DNA of 64,000 bases, taken from NCBI GenBank assembly GCA_019636875.1, contig JAHBWR010000003.1:1-64000 (forward strand), given 5' to 3'. Below, one piece after another: positions 1-7,837 of the stretch. The stretch is from Nitrospira sp. (GTDB lineage Bacteria; Nitrospirota; Nitrospiria; Nitrospirales; Nitrospiraceae). Positions within the stretch are counted from its first letter, which is position 1; every line of letters starts with the position of its first letter. The position numbers and the translations under genes are program-made. Below the pieces are notes generated by a model. The model was not told the DNA's origin. It did not search any database and saw nothing but the letters and a program-made list of their open reading frames with translations.

Positions 1-25
1 AGCACTCATTAGGGATTGAGTTGAG

Positions 26-589
26 ATGCAGGGTAATCCGGAAATGAGCACCGCTCGACCTGACTTCCCAACCACTATCGATCGAGCACGTCGGATCTTG
101 TGGGGTGCGGTCTGGTGGCTCGCCTACCGCCCGAGTCCGAGAGTGCTGCACGGGTGGAGAAGGTTTTTGCTGAGATTATTCGGGGCCAACATCGAAAACG
201 GCGCTCATCCCTATCCTTCGGCCAGAATTTGGGCACCATGGAACCTCACGATGCGAGAGGGAAGTTGTCTGGGCGACCATGTGCGGTGCTATTCGGTCGA
301 TCGCGTGATACTCGAACCTCACGCCACGGTGAGTCAGTACTCGTTTCTCTGCACTGCAAGCCATGATTATCGTATCGATGGGATGCCATTGATCACAGCT
401 CCGATTACGATCGGACGCCATGCGTGGGTCGCAGCGGATGCTTTTGTCGGGCCTGGGGTCAGCATTGGGGAGCGAGCCATCGTTGGAGCACGTGCGAGCG
501 TCTTTCGCAACGTGGATCTGTGGACAGTAGTCGGTGGAAACCCTGCTCGAATCATCAGGAAGTATCACATCGAACGTGAGGAATTATGA
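26..589 (+). CDS. WcaF-like sugar O-acetyltransferase (left-handed beta-helix)
   Basis: A 187-residue protein of the hexapeptide-repeat acyltransferase superfamily, closest by eye to colanic-acid-type acetyltransferases such as WcaF. The C-terminal half (about residues 75-175) shows the loosely repeated hexad pattern of a left-handed beta-helix, with the SHDYR segment carrying the usual catalytic histidine and the typical ending VVGGNPARIIRK. It would acetylate a sugar of the exopolysaccharide in the cytoplasm using acetyl-CoA. Start codons at 26 and 44 are both possible; neither has a strong ribosome-binding site. Its stop overlaps the start of the next gene (ATGA, 586-589), so the two are translationally coupled. 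The upstream neighbour lies outside the window. Confidence 0.8.
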   Translation: MQGNPEMSTARPDFPTTIDRARRILWGAVWWLAYRPSPRVLHGWRRFLLRLFGANIENGAHPYPSARIWAPWNLTMREGSCLGDHVRCYSVDRVILEPHATVSQYSFLCTASHDYRIDGMPLITAPITIGRHAWVAADAFVGPGVSIGERAIVGARASVFRNVDLWTVVGGNPARIIRKYHIEREEL

Positions 590-1224
590 CGGATACAGTG
601 GTCGATCTCTCAGGGTATGTGTATGAAGACGGGGAACTCAATCACTCCCACAACTACCTTGTCCCATCCGTCTTGAACATTTTGGCCTCGCTCTCCCTTG
701 CTCCGGATGATCGGCGTGTATTCGAACTGGGGTGCGGCAACGGAGCGGTTGCCGCTGTTCTAACCGAACGGGGATATCAGACGACCGGTGTCGATGTCTC
801 CACGCAGGGACTGGAACACGCTCGGCGCCGCCATCCCCATCTGCCACTCCGGACTGGATCAGCATATGACGACCTTGCCGTTGTCTATGGACGTTTTCCG
901 ATCGTCGTAAGTTTGGAGGTTGTCGAACATCTGTATGCGCCTCGAACGTTCGCCAAAACACTTTATGACCTTGTTGAGCGATCGGGTACCGCCATCGTGT
1001 CGACGCCATACCACGGGTATTGGAAGAACGTGGCGTTGGCACTCTCCGGACGTATGGATGCCCACTTCACTGCTCTGTGGGATCACGGACATATCAAGTT
1101 TTGGTCCATGAAGACGCTGAGGGCGCTCCTGCTCGAAGCAGGGTTTCAAGACATCTCGTTCTTAAGAGTCGGACGCATTCCAACATTGGCGAAGTCGTTG
1201 ATTGCCATCGCCAAGAAGCCATAG
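586..1224 (+). CDS. class I SAM-dependent methyltransferase
   Basis: A 212-residue Rossmann-fold methyltransferase. Motif I is ELGCGNG near residue 48, followed by the acidic ribose-binding strand ending GVDVS about 18 residues later; VVSLEVVEHL matches the post-II motif common in Methyltransf_11/UbiG-like enzymes. The substrate cannot be read from the sequence. Its position between an acetyltransferase and glycosyltransferases suggests modification of a polysaccharide sugar or its lipid carrier. It starts inside the stop of the previous gene (ATGA). After it comes a gap of about 200 bases with the first copy of a conserved upstream element, so it probably ends a transcription unit. Confidence 0.8.
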   Translation: MTDTVVDLSGYVYEDGELNHSHNYLVPSVLNILASLSLAPDDRRVFELGCGNGAVAAVLTERGYQTTGVDVSTQGLEHARRRHPHLPLRTGSAYDDLAVVYGRFPIVVSLEVVEHLYAPRTFAKTLYDLVERSGTAIVSTPYHGYWKNVALALSGRMDAHFTALWDHGHIKFWSMKTLRALLLEAGFQDISFLRVGRIPTLAKSLIAIAKKP

Positions 1225-1311
1225 AACCTATCGACGACCTCTTCTCTTCCACAGCGTTGTGGCCATATTGAATCGTTCTAAGCGGTGTCATGCGCTAAGG
1301 TCCCCCCTCGG

Positions 1312-1383
1312 TTCTTAACATTCTGATAACACAAACTTGATGTTGATGTGGCTCCTTCGTTTTTTTAGAGGAGTAGACTTCAC
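1312..1383 (+). promoter_or_regulatory. conserved upstream element, copy 1
   Basis: This 72-base stretch aligns without gaps to 4463-4534. The first 41 bases agree at 34 positions, the middle 16 diverge, and the last 15 (1369-1383) agree at 13. The 5' block carries a direct repeat, TTAACA at 1315 and ATAACA at 1326, with an 11-base period, which is the geometry of tandem winged-helix response-regulator sites. The 3' block contains TAGACT, which could act as a -10 box. The start codon of the glycosyltransferase at 1431 lies 47 bases downstream. Function is inferred from conservation and placement only. Confidence 0.6.
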
Positions 1384-1430
1384 ATTCTGAAAGGCACCTC
1401 GACAACTCTCACGGACTATGGAGTAACGGT

Positions 1431-2327
1431 ATGAGCCTGTCGATTCTCATCCTGACGCTGAACGAAGAACGCAATCTGGCCGAATGCCTCAAGTCGGTCG
1501 AAGAGTCCGATGACATCGTCGTCTTCGACTCATTCAGCAATGATCAAACGGTCAAGATCGCAGAGGAGATGGGCGCCCGAGTGGTACAGCGACGGTTCGA
1601 CAATTACGCGGCCCAAAGGAATGCCGGCTTGAACGAGGTGCCCTATAAGCATCCGTGGGTACTCATGGTCGATGCCGACGAACGAGTCACACCTGAGCTC
1701 TGGGCGGAAATGCGATCAGCGACAGAGACAGCCGATCAGACGGTCAGTCTGTTTCATATGAGGAGAAAAGACTATTGGTTTGGACGGTGGCTCCGCCGCA
1801 GTAGCGGATATCCGACGTGGTTCGGCAGGTTGGTCCGCGTGGGGCATGTGACCGTCCAGCGAGAGATCAACGAACAGTACGTGGCACACGGGGAAGCAGG
1901 ATTTTTGAATGAACATCTGCTGCATTACCCGTTCAACAAAGGGGTTACCTATTGGCTTGAACGCCATAACCGCTACTCCACGATGGAAGCGGCCGGTTTA
2001 GTAATGGAGCAACGGGAAAGGATTGCCATTCAGGAAATGTGGTCGGGCAATCCCATTGTTCGTCGAAAAGCTATGAAACAAGTCGCGTACAGACTTCCTG
2101 GTCGCCCGTTCTGGGTATTTATCTATCTCTATATGGTACGGGGAGGCTGTCTGGACGGTCGAGCAGGATTGCGGTATTGCATGCTCCGGACGATGTACGA
2201 ATACATGATCGATCTCAAGGTGAAGGAACGATTGGAGGAACCGGATGGCCAAAGAGCTGGCAAGAAAAATAGTCTTCGTCAATCGCTACTTCCATCCCGA
2301 TCATTCGGCGACGAGCCAGCTCCTTAG
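1431..2327 (+). CDS. family 2 glycosyltransferase (WaaE/KdtX-like)
   Basis: A 298-residue GT-A type glycosyltransferase. It opens with SILILTLNEERNL, has the DSFSNDQT segment typical of the WaaE/KdtX-like subgroup, and the metal-binding DADER motif near residue 83. It would transfer a sugar from a nucleotide-sugar donor at the inner face of the inner membrane during assembly of the exopolysaccharide repeat unit. The start at 1431 is preceded by GGAGTAA at a suitable distance. The 3' end overlaps the next glycosyltransferase by 83 bases in another frame. It is the first gene behind upstream element copy 1. Confidence 0.85.
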   Translation: MSLSILILTLNEERNLAECLKSVEESDDIVVFDSFSNDQTVKIAEEMGARVVQRRFDNYAAQRNAGLNEVPYKHPWVLMVDADERVTPELWAEMRSATETADQTVSLFHMRRKDYWFGRWLRRSSGYPTWFGRLVRVGHVTVQREINEQYVAHGEAGFLNEHLLHYPFNKGVTYWLERHNRYSTMEAAGLVMEQRERIAIQEMWSGNPIVRRKAMKQVAYRLPGRPFWVFIYLYMVRGGCLDGRAGLRYCMLRTMYEYMIDLKVKERLEEPDGQRAGKKNSLRQSLLPSRSFGDEPAP

Positions 2328-3543
2328 TGACCTGGCTTTCGACCTGGCCTCGCGCGGTCAGACGATTCATGTGATCACTGGGTGTCAGTTATACGGGAAT
2401 GCCCAAGCCTCGCTCCCAGCAAAAGAATCCATCCGAGGTGTGCAGGTGCATCGGGTGCGCACGTCTCGGTTCGGGCGAGCCAGCTTGTGGGGTCGAGTGA
2501 TCGATTACCTGACATTCTACTTGGCGGCGACCTGGCGCTTGCTGTGCCTGATCCGACCAGGGGACATTGTGGTCGCAAAGACCGATCCGCCGATGATGTC
2601 GGTCCCTGCGGCATGGGTAGTGAAGCTCAAGGGAGGTGTGTTAGTCAACTGGGTCCAGGATCTGTTTCCGGAAGTGGCAACGTCTCTCGATGTGTACGGC
2701 GTCCGATTTGCGGCACCCATGCTCAAGCGATTGCGCAACCAGTCGTTACGGCAGGGGCGATCGAACGTTGTCTTAGGCGAAATCATGGCGGAGCGGTTGC
2801 GGGGAGAAGGCGTCCCTTCCGATCAAATCACGATCATCCAAAATTGGGCTGATGGTGATGCTATTCAGCCGATCGACAAGCGCGATAACCCGCTCATCCG
2901 GGAGTGGGGCCTCGAAGGAAAATTCGTTCTGGGCTACTCGGGGAACATGGGTCACGTGCACGAGTTCAAGACGATGATCGACGCCGCGGAGAAGCTGAAT
3001 GATGTGAAGGAGATTGCCTTTGTGTTTGTCGGCGATGGGATTGCGAGGCAATGGCTCATCGCGGAGGCGGCTCGACGTAGGTTAACGAATACTCAGTTTT
3101 TCCCGTATCAGTCGGCGGATCGTCTGCGCTGGAGCCTGTCGCTCCCTGACGTGCATTTTGTGTCGTTACGACCGACGTTGGAAGGGTTGATCGTGCCGAG
3201 TAAATTTTACGGGATCGCCGCAGCTGGACGGCCTATCATTCACATCGGTGATCCAGACGGCGAGATCGCGCGCGTTCTTGAACGAGAACGATGTGGATGG
3301 AGTTTCTGTATCGGTGAAGTCGATGCCTTGACGAACTGCATACTCCGCCTGTCTCAGGAGGGGTGCGAGGTTACCGACGCAGGATCGTGTGCGCGTCGAG
3401 CCTTTGACAGGAAATATTCCCGTCTCCACGCCCTCGATAGTTGGCGTTTGTTGTTGGAATCGGCTGCACCGGAGGCTTCTCCCGTCAAGGCGGCGGTGCC
3501 GGAATCGCTGGAGCACCCTCTCGCTGTGGGACGAAAAGGATGA
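2245..3543 (+). CDS. family 4 glycosyltransferase (WbuB/WcaI-like)
   Basis: A 432-residue GT-B glycosyltransferase. The N-terminal half has the FVNRYFHPDHSATSQLL start seen in WbuB/WcaI-type enzymes; the C-terminal half has the GYSGNMGHVHEF strand and an E-x7-E-like site (SLRPTLEGLIVPSKFYGIAAAGRP) that binds the donor nucleotide sugar. The expected role is adding a sugar to the lipid-linked exopolysaccharide intermediate. The chosen start gives an 83-base overlap with the upstream gene. The start is uncertain, but residues KIVFVNRYFHPDH just after it are needed for the fold. Its stop overlaps the next start as ATGA. Confidence 0.85.
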   Translation: MAKELARKIVFVNRYFHPDHSATSQLLSDLAFDLASRGQTIHVITGCQLYGNAQASLPAKESIRGVQVHRVRTSRFGRASLWGRVIDYLTFYLAATWRLLCLIRPGDIVVAKTDPPMMSVPAAWVVKLKGGVLVNWVQDLFPEVATSLDVYGVRFAAPMLKRLRNQSLRQGRSNVVLGEIMAERLRGEGVPSDQITIIQNWADGDAIQPIDKRDNPLIREWGLEGKFVLGYSGNMGHVHEFKTMIDAAEKLNDVKEIAFVFVGDGIARQWLIAEAARRRLTNTQFFPYQSADRLRWSLSLPDVHFVSLRPTLEGLIVPSKFYGIAAAGRPIIHIGDPDGEIARVLERERCGWSFCIGEVDALTNCILRLSQEGCEVTDAGSCARRAFDRKYSRLHALDSWRLLLESAAPEASPVKAAVPESLEHPLAVGRKG

Positions 3544-4442
3544 TACGGCCACGAAGGTCCAGATGTCTTGTCTTGGGGCTGGCGATGGTCGGCGTCCTTG
3601 GTGTGTCCCTGCCCTCTGATTCTGTCACCACGAGCGCGGTTGCCGCTCAAAGGCCCTTCGTCGTATTCGATGCGACACTCTATAAGAATAAACCTTCTTT
3701 TAGCGGTTACCCCATACGCCCGATCAAGCTGCTCTATGAGTCGCGTTTGTTTCCGAAGGGCCAGCCGCACGACGCCTTGCCGCCTGAAGGAACCGTACGA
3801 TCTGTTGCAAAAGAGTTACGTGGGGCGCCGGAGGGGGTGGTGATTGACATTGAGCGTTGGCCGCTGAAGGGAGATCCGAAGATCGTCAAGGAGAATGTCG
3901 GCAAGATCTTGGCGATCCTCTCGTGGATCAAGGCCGAAGCACCCGACCTCCAGCTGGGGGCCTATGGAACGGTTCCATTGCCGGACTATTGGCGAGCGAT
4001 TCGAGGCCCTGGGAACAAAGACTTTCAGGCGTGGCAACAGGACAACGACCGATTGGATGAGATGGCGGCACGGCTAAATGCGTTGTACCCGACCCTGTAC
4101 ACTTACTATCCGGATCGTCAGGGCTGGGTTCAGTATGCCGTGGCTCAACTCACTGAGGCTAAGCGGAAGGCCAACGGAAAACCGGTCTATGCCTTTCTGT
4201 GGCCGCAATACCACGATTCCAATAAGAAGCTGCGGTTACAACCCGTCGAACCCGAGTATTGGGAGCTACAGTTGAATACCGTCTCTCAACATGCCGATGG
4301 AGTTGTGATCTGGGGTGGATGGGGGGAGAAGGGGCCGGAATCGTGGAACGAAGAAGCGCCCTGGTGGGAAATCACAAAACGGTTCTTAGGCCGAATGGCT
4401 TCCAATCAGCCAGGCCGCCCGCGCGACCTTACCGTCCAGTAA
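3540..4442 (+). CDS. secreted TIM-barrel, glycoside-hydrolase-like protein
   Basis: A 300-residue exported protein. The start at 3540 overlaps the previous stop (ATGA) and is followed directly by a basic-hydrophobic signal peptide ending near AVAA. The mature part looks like a small TIM barrel: an early strand FVVFDATLYKN, then VVIDIERWPL, whose D-x-E pair resembles the catalytic acid motif of GH56-like hyaluronidases, then LQLGAYGTVPLP and late strands PVYAFLWPQYHD and GVVIWGGWGEK. It may cut or trim the polysaccharide made by this locus. The family assignment is tentative: motif resemblance only. It ends the unit that starts at 1431. Confidence 0.55.
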   Translation: MIRPRRSRCLVLGLAMVGVLGVSLPSDSVTTSAVAAQRPFVVFDATLYKNKPSFSGYPIRPIKLLYESRLFPKGQPHDALPPEGTVRSVAKELRGAPEGVVIDIERWPLKGDPKIVKENVGKILAILSWIKAEAPDLQLGAYGTVPLPDYWRAIRGPGNKDFQAWQQDNDRLDEMAARLNALYPTLYTYYPDRQGWVQYAVAQLTEAKRKANGKPVYAFLWPQYHDSNKKLRLQPVEPEYWELQLNTVSQHADGVVIWGGWGEKGPESWNEEAPWWEITKRFLGRMASNQPGRPRDLTVQ

Positions 4443-4462
4443 CTCTTCGTCAACGTCATCCC

Positions 4463-4534
4463 TTTTTAACAATCAGTTAACACAATCTTGATTCTGATGT
4501 GGCCACCCGTGGATCGACCAGGAATAGACTGCAC
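4463..4534 (+). promoter_or_regulatory. conserved upstream element, copy 2
   Basis: Second copy of the element at 1312-1383, with identical spacing between the conserved blocks. The direct repeat is perfect here: TTAACA at 4466 and again at 4477, an 11-base period. The TAGACT box is at 4525-4530. If that box is a -10 element, transcription would begin near 4537 and give a leader of about 20 bases before the exosortase start at 4558. The stretch between the blocks is not conserved, as expected for spacer DNA. A sigma-54 reading fails because no GC lies at the right distance from TGTGGC. Confidence 0.6.
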
Positions 4535-4557
4535 CGAACCATTTGATGGAATACAAT

Positions 4558-6180
4558 ATGTCAACTCAACCTACAACCCTCGATGCATTGTCGCCTTCTT
4601 CTGGCCTGTCTTTTGATCCTTCCTCGTTGAACCGGAGGAGTCCATTCCTGTGGGTGTTTCTCGCCGTCATCGCGACCATTCTCGGCTACCTCTACGCGGA
4701 TAGCCTGCGGTTTCTCGGAGAAGCGTGGCTGGAGGATAACAACAGTCATGGTCCTTTTATTCCACTGATCTCGCTGTACATGGTGTGGATGCGATGGGGA
4801 CGGGTTCAATCGATCGAACCCTATGGCCTCTGGTGGGGGGTTCCGATCGTTGCCGTTGGGCTGTTCGTCTATGCCGTTGGACAGTTTGCTGCGATGTACG
4901 CGGTCGTGCATCTCTCGTTCTGGCTGGTGATCCTTGGAATGCTGACTTGCACCATCGGATTATCGGGTATTTGGCAGCTAGCCTTTCCCCTCTGCTATCT
5001 GCTCGCCGCCATCCCACCACCCACATTTCTGCAGTACGAACTCTCAAGCCGTCTCCAGCTCTGGTCCTCGGCCTTGGGTATCGGATTTCTCCAATCGATC
5101 GGTGTCATGGCCTTCCGAGACGGCAATGTGATCGATTTGGGGAAGATTCAACTGCAAGTGGTGGAGGCTTGCAGCGGGCTACGGTACCTGTTTCCCCTCA
5201 CCACGCTGACGATCCTGGGAGCCTACCTGTACCGTGAATCGTTCTGGAAGCGCATAGTGCTGGTTCTCTCGAGCATCCCGATTTCGATCCTGCTCAATGG
5301 CTTTCGAATCGGCGCGATCGGTGTGTTGGTCGAATATTACGGGTCCGGCGCAGCCGAAGGGTTTACCCACTTCTTCGAAGGGTGGATCATGTTTGTTGCG
5401 AGCCTGGGGCTGCTCTGCCTGGAGATGTGGCTTCTCGCACGAATAGGGAGCGGGGCTGAGGCGCGTCCATTCGTTGAACTGATCGGCCTGCCCGGTACGG
5501 GCCAGCCGGTCATACCGTTAGATAGAAGTCGCCGTACCCTGATCCCGCTCTCAAGCGGTCTGGCCCTTCTGATCTTGGCGGTACCTGTCGCTCCGTTGCT
5601 GGTGCAGGAGGAGTTTTCTCCCCCGTCGAGACAATCGCTCTCGGAATTTCCATTGCGACTCCAGGCATGGGAAGGAGTCGCTTCCCCGATGGAGCGACAA
5701 TATCTCGACGCGTTGCAGTTGGACGATTACGTCTTGGCCGATTACACCACGCCGGATCAACCTCCGGTGAATATCTATATGGCCTATTACCTATCTCCTA
5801 AGAAAGGTCGGTCTTCACACTCGCCCAAGCAATGTATCCCCGGCGGCGGCTGGGAAATTACCTCGTTCGAACCAATACAGATAGATCGGGTGTCCGGCGG
5901 AGAGCCGGGTCAGGAAATCAATCGAGTGGTGATCCAAAAAAGCGGGCATAAGCAGATTGTCTACTACTGGTTCAAACAGCGAGATCGTTGGATGACCAGT
6001 GAGTACATGGTGAAGTTTTTCCTCTTCTGGGATTCGTTGACAAGGCAACGGGCGGATGGCGCGCTCGTACGCTTAAGTTCAGCTGTTCATGCAGGAGAGA
6101 GCGAAGCGGTCGTTGACGAACGGTTGCAAACTCTGGCTGGTCTCGTCACCCCGTTATTGAGTCGGTATGTTCCTGACTGA
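4558..6180 (+). CDS. exosortase with fused EpsI domain
   Basis: A 540-residue inner-membrane protein in which an eight-helix exosortase domain (about residues 30-300) is fused to a C-terminal EpsI domain (about 320-540). The transpeptidase-like triad is visible: Cys205 in EACSGLRYL, Arg250 in GFRIG and His271 in HFFEGW. The EpsI part has the hallmark HSPKQCIPGGGW starting at His421. Exosortases cut C-terminal sorting signals (PEP-CTERM and relatives) of exported proteins; the fusion resembles the XrtD class, but the subtype is uncertain. ATG codons lie at 4543 and 4558; I prefer 4558 because of the likely promoter. No protein in this window shows an obvious PEP-CTERM tail. Confidence 0.88.
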   Translation: MSTQPTTLDALSPSSGLSFDPSSLNRRSPFLWVFLAVIATILGYLYADSLRFLGEAWLEDNNSHGPFIPLISLYMVWMRWGRVQSIEPYGLWWGVPIVAVGLFVYAVGQFAAMYAVVHLSFWLVILGMLTCTIGLSGIWQLAFPLCYLLAAIPPPTFLQYELSSRLQLWSSALGIGFLQSIGVMAFRDGNVIDLGKIQLQVVEACSGLRYLFPLTTLTILGAYLYRESFWKRIVLVLSSIPISILLNGFRIGAIGVLVEYYGSGAAEGFTHFFEGWIMFVASLGLLCLEMWLLARIGSGAEARPFVELIGLPGTGQPVIPLDRSRRTLIPLSSGLALLILAVPVAPLLVQEEFSPPSRQSLSEFPLRLQAWEGVASPMERQYLDALQLDDYVLADYTTPDQPPVNIYMAYYLSPKKGRSSHSPKQCIPGGGWEITSFEPIQIDRVSGGEPGQEINRVVIQKSGHKQIVYYWFKQRDRWMTSEYMVKFFLFWDSLTRQRADGALVRLSSAVHAGESEAVVDERLQTLAGLVTPLLSRYVPD

Positions 6181-6191
6181 GGGAAGGTGAA

Positions 6192-7820
6192 GTGGGTTCC
6201 GTCTTATTTTTCAGTTTTATGGGATCCTTGATCATTTGCATGGCATTGATCCCGACGCTGGCCGCATCGGCCGGACGCCTGGCGTTCATCGATGTACCGC
6301 GAGACCGGCATGCCCACCGTGAGCCGATTGCCAAAGTCGGCGGTATCGCGTTTGCAATCGCGACCTTCGTCGCAGTTCTCGTCTGGGCGCCGAAGGATCA
6401 GCTGATTCTCTCGAGCCTGCTCGGTGGGGCCGTCATTTTGATGTTCGGGATCTGGGATGACCGAGTCGGCCTTAGCTACCGAGTGAAGTTCGCCGGGCAG
6501 ATCCTAGCCGCGGTCATTGTCGTGGTCTTCGCCGGCATCCGCGTGTCATCACTTCCCTTCTTCGACGATCTGCTCATTCCTGCCTGGCTCTCGGTTCCTC
6601 TTACAGTGATGGTGATTGTCGGCGTCACGAATGCCGTTAATCTGTCGGATGGACTCGACGGCTTGGCTGGAGGTTTGGCGCTCATCAGCTTCGCCGGCAT
6701 CGCGTATTTAGCTTACCAAGTGAATGAAACCTTGCTGGTGTTACTCACGGTGTCCGTTCTTGGGGGCCTACTTGGGTTTCTCAGATTTAACACCCATCCG
6801 GCCAGGATTTTCATGGGTGATGCCGGCAGTCAATTCCTCGGCCATTATCTGGCAGTTGCCGCCATCCTTCTGACCGACCAGACAAGGACGGCCTATAGTC
6901 CGCTCCTGGCGCTCTTTCTTTGGGGAGTGCCGTTGTTGGATACGGTCGGCGTCATGATCCACCGTTATGTGCAAGGGCGATCGCCGTTCGTCGGTGATCG
7001 GAGTCATGTCCATTACAGATTGTTGGCGTGCGGACTGACGCATGGGCAGGCGGTAACGCTTATTTACGTGATCCATGCCGTTATGGTGGGCTGTGCCTAT
7101 CTCCTTCGTTGGCAACCGGACGGGCTGTTGGTTGCTCTGTATGTGATATTTGCAGGTGGGCTGTTCGGTCTCTTTGTTCGTATGCCGAAGGTCACGGTTT
7201 GGGCTGAGGGCGACTCGTCATCGATTGCTCAACCTCGAGTAGAACGCGCTTCCCATCCATGGTCGGTCGGTGAAGTGTCGCTCACAATCCTGTATCTGGC
7301 GATTCCGATGTACTTGATTGGGGCTACCTTTGTCCCGCGTGAGATTCCATCTGATGCCGGCTTTATTGCGGGAGTCTTGACGGTCGCTGTACTTGCCTCG
7401 TTTTTTCTCCCCTCCGCCGCGCCTTGGGCCGTACGCGCAGCCTTGTATATCGGCAGCACCTCGGTGATGTACTACAGCGACGTCTTCCCGCGCGAGGTGA
7501 TGGCCAAGGTTCTCACTCCGGTCAATGTGGGTGTCGCCATGTTGGCGGTGCTCGTAGTCCTTGCAGTCCGTTTGGTCGGCGAAGAGCGATTTCAAACGAC
7601 TCCATTGGATTACCTCATCATCCTGTTTGCGGGGGTCCTGCCGTTTCTGCCGGGGATGACGGTCGGGGATGTTCCGATGGGACTTCTGACGGCGAAGCTA
7701 ATCGTCCTGTTCTTTGCCTTTGAATTGTTGCTGAACATACGGGTGTCTGCCGTGACGCGTCTCGGCATCGTCGCGTTAGTGATGCTGGCCGGGGTCATGC
7801 TGCGCGCTTGGTGGTTATGA
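6192..7820 (+). CDS. MraY/WecA-family polyprenyl-phosphate sugar-phosphate transferase with long C-terminal extension
   Basis: A 542-residue polytopic membrane protein starting with GTG behind GGGAAGG. The first 330 residues match undecaprenyl-phosphate GlcNAc-1-phosphate transferases: IWDDRVG, NLSDGLDGLAGG, FMGDAGSQFLGH and the late HYRLLACGLTHGQAV loop. It would start polysaccharide assembly by moving a sugar phosphate from a UDP-sugar onto the lipid carrier. WecA is usually about 350 residues; here roughly 190 extra residues add about six hydrophobic segments of unknown role. It follows the exosortase by 11 bases and overlaps the open frame of the next gene. Confidence 0.85.
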   Translation: MGSVLFFSFMGSLIICMALIPTLAASAGRLAFIDVPRDRHAHREPIAKVGGIAFAIATFVAVLVWAPKDQLILSSLLGGAVILMFGIWDDRVGLSYRVKFAGQILAAVIVVVFAGIRVSSLPFFDDLLIPAWLSVPLTVMVIVGVTNAVNLSDGLDGLAGGLALISFAGIAYLAYQVNETLLVLLTVSVLGGLLGFLRFNTHPARIFMGDAGSQFLGHYLAVAAILLTDQTRTAYSPLLALFLWGVPLLDTVGVMIHRYVQGRSPFVGDRSHVHYRLLACGLTHGQAVTLIYVIHAVMVGCAYLLRWQPDGLLVALYVIFAGGLFGLFVRMPKVTVWAEGDSSSIAQPRVERASHPWSVGEVSLTILYLAIPMYLIGATFVPREIPSDAGFIAGVLTVAVLASFFLPSAAPWAVRAALYIGSTSVMYYSDVFPREVMAKVLTPVNVGVAMLAVLVVLAVRLVGEERFQTTPLDYLIILFAGVLPFLPGMTVGDVPMGLLTAKLIVLFFAFELLLNIRVSAVTRLGIVALVMLAGVMLRAWWL

Positions 7821-7837
7821 GAGGGAAACAGAGGAGA

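Noticed and set aside
1340-1370. Sigma-54 promoter reading of the conserved element (TGTGGC as -24)
   Set aside because: In neither copy does a GC pair stand at the -12 distance; the downstream part of the spacer is not conserved.
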